A stretch of 22,465 nucleotides of DNA from Thermoplasmata archaeon (GTDB lineage: Archaea; Thermoplasmatota; Thermoplasmata; Lutacidiplasmatales; UBA184). Positions 1 through 7,369 of this stretch are shown here, piece after piece. How positions within the stretch are numbered: position 1 is the first letter of the stretch; each line of letters starts with the position of its first letter. The stretch spans positions 1 through 22,465 of the forward strand of contig JASHSX010000184.1 of assembly GCA_030040865.1 (NCBI GenBank), read 5' to 3'. The translations under genes and the position numbers were made by a program. The notes below the pieces were generated by a model that saw only the letters and a list, made by a program, of their open reading frames with translations, searched no databases and was not told the DNA's origin.

Positions 1-772
1 GGCGTCCGCCACGCCCGCCGCGGACCGGGCGGGCGCCCTCCTCCTTCGGAGGAAGGATCGAGGTCCCGACGGGGCCCCGCACGATCTTGAGACGGGTCAG
101 GTCCTCGGCCGGGACCTTGAGCTCCGAGAGCGAGACGAGCGCCTGGTAGGCCGCCTGCGCGTAGTTCACCGTGGTCTTCGTGTGGCCGTCGGTGAACCCC
201 CAGGCGTCGGTGATCCCGGCGAACCGAAGGATCGGCTTCGCGACGTTCCCCACGGCGAGCCCGACCCCCCGCGGGGCGGGGCGCAGCGTCACCACGACCG
301 ATCCGACACGCGCGCGGATCTGGAACGGCAGCGAGTGGGGGCGACCGCATCCGCACTCCCAGCTGCCGTCGCCGCGGTACACCTCCACGATCTCGAGCTT
401 CGCCCGGTCGATCGCCCGGCGGATGGTCGGGCCGACCTCGCGACCCTTCGCCCGCCCGAGCCCGACGTACCCGTCGCCGTTCCCGACGACGACCGTGACC
501 GCGAATTTGAACCGGCGGCCGGAGTCGGTCATCCGCTGGACCATGTTCACATCGAGGACCTCGTCGTGCAAGCCCGGGAGGAGCTTGTCGACGATCTGCG
601 GCTCGCGGAGCGGAAGGCCCGTGGCGAGCGCCTGGGCCATCGTGGTGATCTCGTCGGAGAAGACCCGGCGGCCGAGCTCGGTCTTCGGGACCCACGGCGG
701 GGGCGCCGGGGCCCCCGGCGGTCCGGCCGAAGGTCCCGGACGAGGCGGACCCTGGAGAGCGGCCGCGCTCAT
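1..772 (-). CDS. rps5: 30S ribosomal protein uS5 (partial, 3' end outside window)
   Basis: Small-subunit protein S5 contributes to decoding fidelity near the mRNA entry channel. The ATG at 772 overlaps the L18 stop as ATGA. About 257 codons are visible with no stop before base 1, so the C-terminus is missing. After a Pro/Ala-rich N-terminal extension of about 25 residues come the S5 double-stranded-RNA-binding domain (GNGDGYVGLGRAKG region) and the archaeal signature GSWECGCGRPHSLPF, then the C-terminal domain with PAPRGVGL. The last visible residues are Gly/Arg-rich (RGGRGGR), a basic tail that probably continues outside. It is the last visible gene of the ribosomal operon; L30 and L15 normally follow in archaea. 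Family assignment is secure. Confidence 0.95.
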   Translation of the reverse strand, partial: MSAAALQGPPRPGPSAGPPGAPAPPPWVPKTELGRRVFSDEITTMAQALATGLPLREPQIVDKLLPGLHDEVLDVNMVQRMTDSGRRFKFAVTVVVGNGDGYVGLGRAKGREVGPTIRRAIDRAKLEIVEVYRGDGSWECGCGRPHSLPFQIRARVGSVVVTLRPAPRGVGLAVGNVAKPILRFAGITDAWGFTDGHTKTTVNYAQAAYQALVSLSELKVPAEDLTRLKIVRGPVGTSILPPKEEGARPVRGGRGGR

Positions 773-1296
773 GCAGACGCCTCCGCGCGCTGGACGAGCT
801 GGGGAAGCTTCAGCTTGTACGCCTCGACCGGTTGGGGTAGCGGCTTCGGGAGATGGGCGCCGTTCAGTCGGTCGCCCGAGGGGAAGTTCTCCTCCCCGTG
901 CGGGATCTCGACGCCGGCGTCGAGCAGGCCCTTGAGCGCCGCCGCGAGCCGGCCGCCCTGCGACGGGTGGCGCGGCCCCAGGTCCAGCACGGCGCTCTCG
1001 GCGCCGGACCCTTTCGCGCGCAGCCCGGCGAGGTAGGCGGTCAGGTACGCCGCGGGCGTCGAGGCGAGGCTCGTCGACGGGAACGCGAGCGCGCCGAGCT
1101 CCCGGCTGTCGGCGGCGGCGACGACGCGGTCGCCGGCGGGGTCGAACCGCACGATCGACACGAGGACGCGGTGGTTCGAGAGGCGGACGACCGCCCGCTC
1201 GTCGCCCGACTTGAGGAGCCGGAGGCGGACCCGATAGTCCGTCTTCCCCTCCCGGCGTCGGCGGAACGGCACCCGGTAGCGCGGTCCGACGCTCAC
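769..1296 (-). CDS. rpl18: 50S ribosomal protein uL18
   Basis: L18 binds 5S rRNA together with L5 in the central protuberance. The start is a GTG at 1296 that overlaps the L19e stop (GTGA). It is chosen because the protein then begins with the family opening MSVGPRYRVPFRRRREGKTD, and no ATG gives a sensible N-terminus. The product is 175 residues, normal for the archaeal family. Conserved features are RLLKS near residue 26, the central SVVRLS-like strand region and AAYLTAYLAG around residue 82. The C-terminal extension (EENFPSGDRLNGAHLP) is also archaeal. It lies between L19e and S5, the usual archaeal order. Confidence 0.95.
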   Translation of the reverse strand: MSVGPRYRVPFRRRREGKTDYRVRLRLLKSGDERAVVRLSNHRVLVSIVRFDPAGDRVVAAADSRELGALAFPSTSLASTPAAYLTAYLAGLRAKGSGAESAVLDLGPRHPSQGGRLAAALKGLLDAGVEIPHGEENFPSGDRLNGAHLPKPLPQPVEAYKLKLPQLVQRAEASA

Positions 1297-1754
1297 GCCG
1301 CTCCCTCCTTGAGGTGGCCCGCCAGACGGAGGTTCGCGAGCAGGTGGGCGCGGCTGCGGAACATCCCGCCCTTCGCGCGCCGGTAGAACTCCCGATAGAC
1401 CGTGGGGGTGATCTTGCGCTGGGCGCGCAGCTCCGCGAGCGTCTCGCGCTGCGCACGGATCCGCCGGATCCACCGCTCCTTGCGGGGAACGCGGGAGAAC
1501 GGGGTGCCGCGCCGCGATCCCGGCCCGGAGTGCCGGCCCTTCGCCACTTCGAGCGCGTGCTTCCGGGCGCGGACCCGGGACGTTCCCTGGATCGGCTTCC
1601 TCCGGATGACGCCGGCCTTGATCGCGCTGCGCAGATCGCTCCGGGTCACCGCGTCCGCGAGCTCCTCCTGGCTCGCCGGGTCGATCCAGACCCGGCCCTC
1701 ACCGCACTTGAGCAGGGACGCGGCGAGCCGACGCTGGTTCGAGAGGTCGGGCAT
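1293..1754 (-). CDS. rpl19e: 50S ribosomal protein eL19
   Basis: This large-subunit protein is shared by archaea and eukaryotes and has no bacterial counterpart, so it is one of the marker genes that fix the domain. The 153 residues begin MPDLSNQRRLAASLLKCGEG and contain the family hallmarks RVWIDP (21-26), AVTRSDLR, SRVRARK and the GRHSGPGSRRGT basic loop, followed by the helical tail RIRAQRETLAELR. The ATG at 1754 lies 5 nt after the L32e stop. The stop overlaps the GTG of L18. Length and composition (very Arg-rich) fit the family. Confidence 0.96.
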   Translation of the reverse strand: MPDLSNQRRLAASLLKCGEGRVWIDPASQEELADAVTRSDLRSAIKAGVIRRKPIQGTSRVRARKHALEVAKGRHSGPGSRRGTPFSRVPRKERWIRRIRAQRETLAELRAQRKITPTVYREFYRRAKGGMFRSRAHLLANLRLAGHLKEGAA

Positions 1755-1759
1755 CCGTC

Positions 1760-2356
1760 CTACTCCTCCGAATCCGACTTCACGATCGGGTTGAGCACGC
1801 GGATCCCGAGCTTGCGCGCCGCCTCCTCGAGGACGAGGCGCCGGCGCGTGCCGACGGTGCGGGCGATGATCGCCGCCTGGGTCCGTCCGTCCAGCCCGTC
1901 GAGCTCGGACTCGGTGCGGACGAGCACCGGGCGGAAGCCGCTCGGAACGAGTCCCCGCACCCGGGCCGGGGAGCGGTACCCGATGCTCACGATGCGGGCG
2001 CGGTAGCCGTAGTGGCGCCGCTGCTTCGACTGCAGACCGCGCGGGCGACGCCAGGCGCCGTCCCGTCCGATCCGGAAGTACCGGTTCGCGGCCTGACGAC
2101 CGAAGATCGGGCGCCGGCCGTCGAGCGCGTCGCGCAGGCGAAGGAGTTCGGCGGTCCGGGGGGCGACCGCCGCCCGGCGCGGGGTCCGGGGGCCTTCGAC
2201 CTCCTCGTCCTTCACCGGGTCGACCGGCGTCTCGGCCGGGGGGGTCGCGGGCGCCTTGGCGGCGGCCGCCCTCGACCGCCGGGGCTTCGGCGGGGCCGGC
2301 GGGGACGCCGTCGCGGGCTCCGTCGTCGAGGCCGGGGTCTCGGGCTCGTCGGGCAT
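1760..2356 (-). CDS. rpl32e: 50S ribosomal protein eL32 with long N-terminal extension
   Basis: An archaeal/eukaryotic large-subunit protein of 198 residues. The conserved core starts only at about residue 68 and contains FGRQAANRYFRIGRDGAWRR, then KQRRHYGYRARIVSIGYRSP and PSGFRPVLV. It ends with a helical region and the strand GIRVLNP. The first 65 or so residues are Ala/Pro/Thr/Glu-rich low-complexity sequence that looks disordered. The ATG at 2356 overlaps the L6 stop by one base (TGATG), which supports this start and therefore the extension. The extension's role is unknown. Core assignment is secure. Confidence 0.95.
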   Translation of the reverse strand: MPDEPETPASTTEPATASPPAPPKPRRSRAAAAKAPATPPAETPVDPVKDEEVEGPRTPRRAAVAPRTAELLRLRDALDGRRPIFGRQAANRYFRIGRDGAWRRPRGLQSKQRRHYGYRARIVSIGYRSPARVRGLVPSGFRPVLVRTESELDGLDGRTQAAIIARTVGTRRRLVLEEAARKLGIRVLNPIVKSDSEE

Positions 2357-2919
2357 CAGGCGGCCTCCTTGAGGTGAGCCCGCTCCACGAGGTAGATCCC
2401 GTCCTGGAAGACGCGCGGATCGTAGTCGCGGATGTGGGTCACCCGCTCGATGTTCGCCGCGCTCTGGCCGACCTGCTCGACGTCGTGCCCCGAGAGGACG
2501 ACGAACTCGCCGTCGACCGTCGCCTTCGTGCCGGGGACGAGCCGGGTCGTGCGCGGGTACTTCTCGCCCAGGAAATTCTCGATGACGAGCTCCTCGCCGC
2601 GGACCTGCACCTTCATCGGGAAGTGCGCGGCGACGACCTTCATCTTCGCCTCGACCCCGACGGTGAGCCCGCCCGCGAGGTTCCGCACGTGCGCGGCCCA
2701 CGTCTTGAGGAGCGCCTGGGCATGCCGCCGGTTCGGCGGGATCCGCAGGACGAGCGTCACGCCCCCGGCACCGGTCTCGAAGCCGAGCGCGTCGCCCGGG
2801 AACGGTCGAGAGATCGCCCCGAGCGGCCCCTTCGCGGAGAGGACGCCGTGCGCTACCGCGAACGTGACCCCCTTCGGGACCTCGACGGTCTCGCGACTGC
2901 GGTCCGGTTCAGTAGACAT
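2356..2919 (-). CDS. rpl6: 50S ribosomal protein uL6
   Basis: L6 binds 23S rRNA near the sarcin-ricin loop and helps form the translation-factor binding site. The 187 residues show two tandem L6 domains. The first carries VPKGVTFAVAHGVLSAKGPL. The second carries the archaeal signature FPMKVQVRGEELVIENFLGE and then VVLSGHDVEQVGQSAANIE. The start at 2919 overlaps the 3' end of S8 by 11 nt, the largest overlap in the operon. No later start would keep the first domain intact. Archaeal order S8-L6-L32e is kept. Confidence 0.96.
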   Translation of the reverse strand: MSTEPDRSRETVEVPKGVTFAVAHGVLSAKGPLGAISRPFPGDALGFETGAGGVTLVLRIPPNRRHAQALLKTWAAHVRNLAGGLTVGVEAKMKVVAAHFPMKVQVRGEELVIENFLGEKYPRTTRLVPGTKATVDGEFVVLSGHDVEQVGQSAANIERVTHIRDYDPRVFQDGIYLVERAHLKEAA

Positions 2920-3298
2920 AGGCGAGCAGCCGACCTCCGATCTTGAGTTCCCGCGCCTTCTGGTGCGAGAGAACGCCCTGGTTCGTCGACAGGACGAGCA
3001 GTCCGAAATCCTGGGCCGGCAGGAACCGGGACTCGTAGCGCTCGAGGCCGTCGTGCGGCACGGCGATCCGCGGCTTGATCACGCCGCACGAATTGATCCG
3101 GCGCGAGAGCGCGACGTCGTACTTGCCGCCGCGGCCCGTAGGCACGAACGTGAAGTCGTCGATGTAGTGGTGCTCCCGGAAGATCCGCAGCACCTCGGCG
3201 ACGAGCTTCGAGGTCGGGGCGATCTCGACGTGGGGCTTTCCGTCCTGGTCCGCGTGGCGGAGCGTCACCAGGGCATCGTTGAGCAGGTCCTGCCGCAT
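2909..3298 (-). CDS. rps8: 30S ribosomal protein uS8
   Basis: S8 is a primary 16S rRNA binder that organises the central domain. The 129 residues start MRQDLLNDALVTLRHAD and include the conserved YIDDF, GGKYDVAL and GVIKPR segments. The C-terminal rRNA-binding motif is present as LVLSTNQGVLSHQKAREL and the chain ends GGRLLAYVY, as archaeal S8 does. The ATG at 3298 sits 9 nt downstream of the S14 stop. Length is standard for archaea. Confidence 0.96.
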   Translation of the reverse strand: MRQDLLNDALVTLRHADQDGKPHVEIAPTSKLVAEVLRIFREHHYIDDFTFVPTGRGGKYDVALSRRINSCGVIKPRIAVPHDGLERYESRFLPAQDFGLLVLSTNQGVLSHQKARELKIGGRLLAYVY

Positions 3299-3307
3299 GT
3301 GGTCCCC

Positions 3308-3457
3308 CTACTGGTACTTGCGGAACCCCAGGTCCATCGCGACCTCGCGGAAGCATTGGCGGCAGAGGTGGAGTCCGTAGCGCCGGACGATGCCGCGCTT
3401 GCGGTCGCACCGCAGGCACCCTTCCTTCCGGCCGAAGTGGGCTTTGGGAGGGCTCAT
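3308..3457 (-). CDS. rps14: 30S ribosomal protein uS14, zinc-binding type
   Basis: A short 49-residue S14 that sits in the head of the small subunit. Four cysteines form a zinc ribbon: C14, C17, C32 and C35, in the contexts GCLRC and LCRQC. The family ending FREVAMDLGFRKYQ is intact. The ATG at 3457 lies 8 nt after the L5 stop, and S8 follows after 9 nt. It matches the usual length of archaeal zinc-containing S14, so nothing is missing. Confidence 0.95.
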   Translation of the reverse strand: MSPPKAHFGRKEGCLRCDRKRGIVRRYGLHLCRQCFREVAMDLGFRKYQ

Positions 3458-3465
3458 CGTCCGTC

Positions 3466-4026
3466 TCACTCCAGGACCGTGACGCCAAACTGCTGGGTCA
3501 GGAACGCGCGCGTCTCGTCGCGGGTCGAGCGGAGGGCCCGCGGGATGCCGCGCGACTGGATCCGGCGCTCGCGCACCCGGAAGCCGGCGCGACCGACCTC
3601 GACCGCGACGTCCATCCCGTGGATCCCGATCTGCGGGTCGTACTTCATGCCGGTAAAGTCCGTGTAGTCGGCGATCCCGAACGAGAAATTCCCGTTCCGA
3701 TCGATCGACTGGACGTCGAGCTGCTTGTCCCGGGCCTCGAAGGCCCGGGCGAGGAAGTCCCGGGCCGGTTCGCCCCGCAGGGTCACCTTCGCGCCGATCT
3801 CCTGGCCCTTGCGGATCCCGAAGTCCCGGTTCGTGGAGTGGGAGCGCGTCGCCACCGGTTTCTGGTGCGTGACCATCTGGAGCACGCGCTCGGCCTTCGT
3901 CCGCGCGTCGCCGGACTCGCCGACCCCGGCGTTCACGACGATCTTGATGAGGCGGATCGCGCGGTGGGCGTTCGGCCCGCTCGGGGCCGCGGCCGGCGGG
4001 ACGGCGGTGCGCGACGGGGCGCTCAT
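3466..4026 (-). CDS. rpl5: 50S ribosomal protein uL5
   Basis: L5 binds 5S rRNA with L18 and contacts P-site tRNA and the small-subunit head. From the ATG at 4026 (ATGA overlap with the S4e stop) the protein is 186 residues. Recognisable segments are IRLIKIVVNAGVGESGD (24-40), the KAERVL helix, the FGIRKGQEIGAKVTLRG strand region and DYTDFTGMKYDPQIGIHGMD (120-139). A short Ala/Pro-rich N-terminal extension precedes the core. The archaeal C-terminal loop VGRAGFRVRERR is present. Confidence 0.96.
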   Translation of the reverse strand: MSAPSRTAVPPAAAPSGPNAHRAIRLIKIVVNAGVGESGDARTKAERVLQMVTHQKPVATRSHSTNRDFGIRKGQEIGAKVTLRGEPARDFLARAFEARDKQLDVQSIDRNGNFSFGIADYTDFTGMKYDPQIGIHGMDVAVEVGRAGFRVRERRIQSRGIPRALRSTRDETRAFLTQQFGVTVLE

Positions 4027-4739
4027 CGGTCGACCCCCTCGCCGATCGTGACCTCGGGGGCCTTCTCCCCGACGACGAAGACGTACTCCTTGATCGTCGA
4101 GAACCCCTCCTTGAAATGGACGAGGTTCGGCTGCGACGAGTTGCGCACCTCGACCCGGTCGACGCGCGCGAGCTCGCCCACGTGCGTGCCGCCGGCGACA
4201 TACGCGAGCGCCCCCGGTCCGAGCGGGAAGTGGCCGACGACCTTCTGGCTCGGCACCTCGATCTTGAGCGAGTCGCCGACCTTGTACGGCGTGCCGCGCT
4301 CGACCAGGAGGTTCCGCCCATCGTGCAGCGTGACCTCGATGCGCCCCGCGCGCACGGCGTGCTTGAAGCGGACCCGCCCGAGCTTGACCGTGGACTCCGG
4401 CGCCGGGATGGCGACGAGCACGAGCTTGTCGTGGCGGTCCTTGACGACCCGATAGTGGGCGTCGAGCGGCGCCCCGAACGAGAGGGTGTCCATGAGTCCC
4501 AGGCCGCGGTCCAGGTCCTTCGCGACCTTGCCGTCGACGCGGACCGCGCCGGACCGCACGAGCTGGCTCGCCTCTCGGGCGCTCGCGACGATGCGGCGGA
4601 GGTCGCGCAGCACCATGAGGAGCGGCATCGATTGGTCCTGGGCGTGCGGGCCCGGTCCGGGCCGCTTCACCCACTTGGTCCCCTTCCGGGGGATCGTCCA
4701 GGCGCGCGGGGCCGCCCGCCGCTTGAGCCGGAACGTCAC
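4023..4739 (-). CDS. rps4e: 30S ribosomal protein eS4
   Basis: An archaeal/eukaryotic small-subunit protein of 238 residues. Order of domains: the N-terminal RS4NT segment (LKRRAAPRAWTIPRKGTKW), an S4 RNA-binding domain around residues 43-90 (VRSGAVRVDGKVAKD), the central eS4 domain (FKHAVRAGRIEVTLHDGRN) and a C-terminal KOW-like region (GGTHVGELARVD). The start is GTG at 4739, overlapping the L24 stop as GTGA. It is chosen because the protein then opens with the normal eS4 N-terminus. Confidence 0.95.
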   Translation of the reverse strand: MTFRLKRRAAPRAWTIPRKGTKWVKRPGPGPHAQDQSMPLLMVLRDLRRIVASAREASQLVRSGAVRVDGKVAKDLDRGLGLMDTLSFGAPLDAHYRVVKDRHDKLVLVAIPAPESTVKLGRVRFKHAVRAGRIEVTLHDGRNLLVERGTPYKVGDSLKIEVPSQKVVGHFPLGPGALAYVAGGTHVGELARVDRVEVRNSSQPNLVHFKEGFSTIKEYVFVVGEKAPEVTIGEGVDR

Positions 4740-5287
4740 GGCTTCGCCTCCGGCGTCTTGTGGGCCGCGTCGTCCGGCTCCTCCTCGAGATCGGGGCCCT
4801 CCGCGTCGGAGGCGTCGTCCGAGCTCTCCTCGGCGGGCGCCTCGGGGGCCGGGAGCGCCGGCGCCTCTTCGGCCTCCTCCGTATCCTCCGGCACGACGCC
4901 GCGTTCCTCCGGCGTCACCTCCTCGTCGGAGACCTTGAGGGAACGGCGCCGCCAGGCATCGGAAAGGTTGAGCTTCGTGATCACGAGGTGCCCCGTGCGG
5001 ATCGGGAGCGGCTTCAGCTTCTCCTCGCCGGACTTGAGCGTCACGTTGTCGAGGACCACCGAGTAGTCGCGACGGACGACCCGCTGGACGCGCTCCTCGC
5101 GCCCGACGAAGCTCCCGGAGAGGACCCGCACGGTGTCGCCCTTGCGCAGGGGGACCGAGCGAACGCGGAACCTCCGCCTCAGTTCGCGCGAGAGCGGGAC
5201 CGTCATACGCCGTCGCCGCCCGAACGTCGAGGCTGTGTACAGGGCCTTGCGTTGGCGCCGCGGGGAGGTGGGAGAGGTTCGCGCCAT
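4736..5287 (-). CDS. rpl24: 50S ribosomal protein uL24 with acidic C-terminal tail
   Basis: L24 initiates large-subunit assembly and lies near the exit tunnel. The ATG at 5287 gives 183 residues starting MARTSPTSPRRQRKALYTA, the standard archaeal opening. The KOW motif follows at about 49-66 (KGDTVRVLSGSFVGREE), and the core ends near residue 112 (ITKLNLSDAW). Residues from about 120 to 183 form a strongly acidic Glu/Asp/Ala/Pro tail, more than 60 residues beyond the core. The ORF runs cleanly into the S4e GTG, so the tail is genuinely encoded. Its acidity contrasts with the basic core. Confidence 0.95.
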   Translation of the reverse strand: MARTSPTSPRRQRKALYTASTFGRRRRMTVPLSRELRRRFRVRSVPLRKGDTVRVLSGSFVGREERVQRVVRRDYSVVLDNVTLKSGEEKLKPLPIRTGHLVITKLNLSDAWRRRSLKVSDEEVTPEERGVVPEDTEEAEEAPALPAPEAPAEESSDDASDAEGPDLEEEPDDAAHKTPEAKP

Positions 5288-5295
5288 CGTCGCCC

Positions 5296-5694
5296 CTACA
5301 GGATGATCGAGGACGCGGCGGCGATCCGCGGCCACCGCTCGGCGGCCTCCTTCGCCACCGGGCCCTTGATCTGGGATCCCTTGATCTCGCCGGTCTCGGT
5401 CGTGATGACCGCGGCGTTGTCCTCGAACTGGAGCCGGGTCCCGTCCGGTCGATGGAGCGGGACGCGCGAGCGGACGATGACGGCGTGGAGGACCTGCCGC
5501 CGCATCTCGGGGGTCCCCTTCTTCACCGAGACGATGACGAGGTCCGCGATCCCGGCGCGCGGGTAGCGCCGGTGGGTGCCGTGCCAGTTGCGGACGGCGA
5601 TGATCTCGACGACCTTCGCTCCCGTGTTGTCGACGCAATCCAGGCGGGCGCCTTTCGGAAGCCCCCGGCTGCGACGGCCCGCGAGCCCCTTCAT
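5296..5694 (-). CDS. rpl14: 50S ribosomal protein uL14
   Basis: L14 forms part of the subunit interface (bridge B8). The 132 residues carry the family signature: ARLDCVDNTGAKVVEIIAV near the N-terminus, then VSVKKGTPEMRRQVLHAVIV, and the segment GTRLQFEDNAAVITTETGEIKGS split over two strands. The archaeal ending IKGPVAKEAAERWPRIAAAS is intact. The ATG at 5694 overlaps the S17 stop (ATGA), and L24 begins 8 nt after the stop. Length is typical. Confidence 0.96.
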   Translation of the reverse strand: MKGLAGRRSRGLPKGARLDCVDNTGAKVVEIIAVRNWHGTHRRYPRAGIADLVIVSVKKGTPEMRRQVLHAVIVRSRVPLHRPDGTRLQFEDNAAVITTETGEIKGSQIKGPVAKEAAERWPRIAAASSIIL

Positions 5695-6119
5695 GCCGCC
5701 TCCGCGGGCGCCGCCGTCGGGGTTGGCGCCTCGGGCTCCTCGCCGCGCACGCGCCGGGCCGCCTCGCCGAGGTCCTCGACGATGCAGAAGCGGACGACCT
5801 TCGAGAGCGGCCGCGTCTCAGCGATCCGGACGCGGTGGCCCACCGTGACGTTCAGGCACGGCGGGGCGTGCGCCAGGTACCGGCGCCGCCGCTTCTCGTA
5901 CCGCTCGAACTTGGGGACGAAGTGGAGGAGGGTCCGCTCGACGACCGCGGTACGCTGCATGGCCGTCGAGACGACGGTCCCCTCGATGATCTGGCCGCGC
6001 ACCGGGAGCCGGCCGTGGAACGGACAATGGGCGTCGTCGCACCGGCCCTTCGGCGCGCGGACGTCGAGCCCGATATCGTGGGCCCGGCGACGGACCGGTG
6101 CACTGCGGGCAGGACTCAT
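5691..6119 (-). CDS. rps17: 30S ribosomal protein uS17
   Basis: S17 is an OB-fold primary binder of the 16S rRNA 5' domain. The 142 residues include the archaeal/eukaryotic motif CDDAHCPFHGRLPVRGQ (C27, C32), then the OB-fold strands GTVVSTAMQRTAVVER, a basic loop KFERYEKRRRRYLAHAPPC and VGHRVRIAETRPLSK. After about residue 118 the chain ends in an Ala/Pro/Glu-rich tail of roughly 20 residues. The ATG at 6119 overlaps the Rnp1 stop (ATGA). Confidence 0.95.
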   Translation of the reverse strand: MSPARSAPVRRRAHDIGLDVRAPKGRCDDAHCPFHGRLPVRGQIIEGTVVSTAMQRTAVVERTLLHFVPKFERYEKRRRRYLAHAPPCLNVTVGHRVRIAETRPLSKVVRFCIVEDLGEAARRVRGEEPEAPTPTAAPAEAA

Positions 6120-6442
6120 CGCGACCTCCGAGGCCCGCCCGTGAGCAGCCGCTTGGTGCGGTCCTCGGGACGGTGGCGAAGGGCGTCCCCTCTTAACGGT
6201 AACTCGCCCGCCGAGAGCTCGATGGTCCCCTCGAGCCCGGTCTTCGCGAGGCGCAGCGGGCGCGCGCGGCCCGCCACCCGGATCGAGAACGTGGAAAGCG
6301 TCTCGTCCACGATCGTCCCGCGGACCTCGCGCCGGACCCCGGGAGCCGCCGGGATCGTGACCGATGCGCCGATGAGCTCGCCCGCGAGCGCTTCCCGCTC
6401 GACGCGCGAGAGAGTCGGCAACGAACCCGTTCGGCCCCCCAT
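6116..6442 (-). CDS. rnp1: Ribonuclease P protein component 1 (Rpp29/Pop4 homologue)
   Basis: A protein subunit of archaeal RNase P, which removes 5' leaders from pre-tRNA. The 108 residues form the Sm-like barrel of the UPF0086/Rpp29 family: LAGELIGASVTI, the diagnostic GTIVDETLSTFSIRV, then a strand with LRLAKTGLEGTIEL and the final helix with RPEDRTKRLL. Archaea typically keep this gene next to S17 in the ribosomal cluster, which supports the call. The ATG at 6442 lies 19 nt after the L29 stop. No SUI1 (eIF1) gene is present between L29 and this gene. Confidence 0.9.
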   Translation of the reverse strand: MGGRTGSLPTLSRVEREALAGELIGASVTIPAAPGVRREVRGTIVDETLSTFSIRVAGRARPLRLAKTGLEGTIELSAGELPLRGDALRHRPEDRTKRLLTGGPRRSR

Positions 6443-6461
6443 CGGTCCACCTCGGCGCCCC

Positions 6462-6686
6462 CTACTGGCTCCGAGCCTCCCGCGATCGGGCGGAGCGTTC
6501 GTTGAGCACGGTGAGCGCGCGCGCGACGTTCGTCCTCAGCGCGCGCATCCGCCCGGGGCTGGGCGGGGCGCCGCCCATGGCGGCCGTGCCGCGCTCGCGC
6601 AGGAGGTCGTTCTCCGCGTCGGCGATGCGCCGGCGCAGGTCCTCGTCGCTCAGATTTCGCAGGTCCTTCATCCGCTGCAGCGTCAC
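6462..6686 (-). CDS. rpl29: 50S ribosomal protein uL29
   Basis: L29 is a small helical protein at the tunnel exit. I place the start at the GTG at 6686, which overlaps the S3 stop (GTGA) and has a GAGG four bases upstream. The resulting N-terminus TLQRMKDLRNLSDEDL aligns residue for residue with the usual archaeal opening (A-I-L-R-x-K-E-I-R-E-M-S). The internal ATG at 6671 would cut five residues and has no ribosome binding site. The protein is then 74 residues and two-helical, with the loop GGAPPSPGRMRALRTNVAR. It ends in Arg/Ser-rich sequence. Confidence 0.92.
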   Translation of the reverse strand: MTLQRMKDLRNLSDEDLRRRIADAENDLLRERGTAAMGGAPPSPGRMRALRTNVARALTVLNERSARSREARSQ

Positions 6687-7369
6687 GTTGCCTCGGGGGC
6701 CTCCGTCCCCGGCGCCGCGACCGCGGCCTCCTCGAGCGGCGGCATCTCGGACGGCGCCACCTTCGGCGGTAGCTCCACGCCGCGCACGACGATCTCGTCC
6801 GGCAGCTTCGCCGCCGGCCGCATGATCCAGACGTTCACGCCGATGACGCCCGGCTTCAACCGGGCCTGGTAGAATCCCTTGTCGATCCAGAGGTGGACCG
6901 CCTCGCCGCAGTACTTGATCGTGCCGGCCTTGAACCGCTCGGTGCGGTGGCGCTCGCCCGTGAGCTTCCCCGAGAGGATCACCTGGCAGCCGCGTGCTCC
7001 GGCCTCCATGATCCGCCGCACGGTCGAGTGTCCGGCGCGGCGGAAGTGCCACCCGCGCTCGAGCGTCGACGCGAGCTTCTCGCTCATCAGCTGAGCGTTC
7101 AGGCTCGGCTGGCGCTCCTCCTGGACCTCGATCTGGGGATTGTCGAGCCGGAAGCGGGCCTGGATGTCCTCGGTGAGCCGCTTGATGAGCTCCCCGCGGT
7201 GGCCGATCAGGATCCCGGGCCGCTCGCAGATGAGCGTCACGCGGGTGCCCATCGGCGTCCGGGTGATGTCGAGCCCGCCGAACCCGGCGCGCGCGCTCTC
7301 CTGCACCAGGTAGTCCTTCAGGAGGACGCGGCGCATCGCCTCCTGGATCACCTTCTGCTCGGCGCTCAT
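6683..7369 (-). CDS. rps3: 30S ribosomal protein uS3
   Basis: S3 lines the mRNA entry tunnel. From the ATG at 7369 (ATGA overlap with L22) the protein has 228 residues. The N-terminal KH-2 domain carries the GxxG loop in GILIGHRGELIKRL, preceded by DITRTPMGTRVTL. The C-terminal S3 domain includes ERGWHFRRAGHSTVRRIM, GARGCQVILSGKLTGER and GVIGVNVWIM. The last 30 or so residues are an Ala/Pro/Glu-rich tail. An upstream in-frame ATG at 7429 lies inside L22 and is not credible. Confidence 0.96.
   Translation of the reverse strand: MSAEQKVIQEAMRRVLLKDYLVQESARAGFGGLDITRTPMGTRVTLICERPGILIGHRGELIKRLTEDIQARFRLDNPQIEVQEERQPSLNAQLMSEKLASTLERGWHFRRAGHSTVRRIMEAGARGCQVILSGKLTGERHRTERFKAGTIKYCGEAVHLWIDKGFYQARLKPGVIGVNVWIMRPAAKLPDEIVVRGVELPPKVAPSEMPPLEEAAVAAPGTEAPEAT

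Noticed and set aside
2432..3667. A 411-codon plus-strand ORF opposite the L6/S8/S14/L5 genes
   Set aside because: It is antisense to well-recognised ribosomal proteins, has no family features, and such long open frames are expected in GC-rich DNA.
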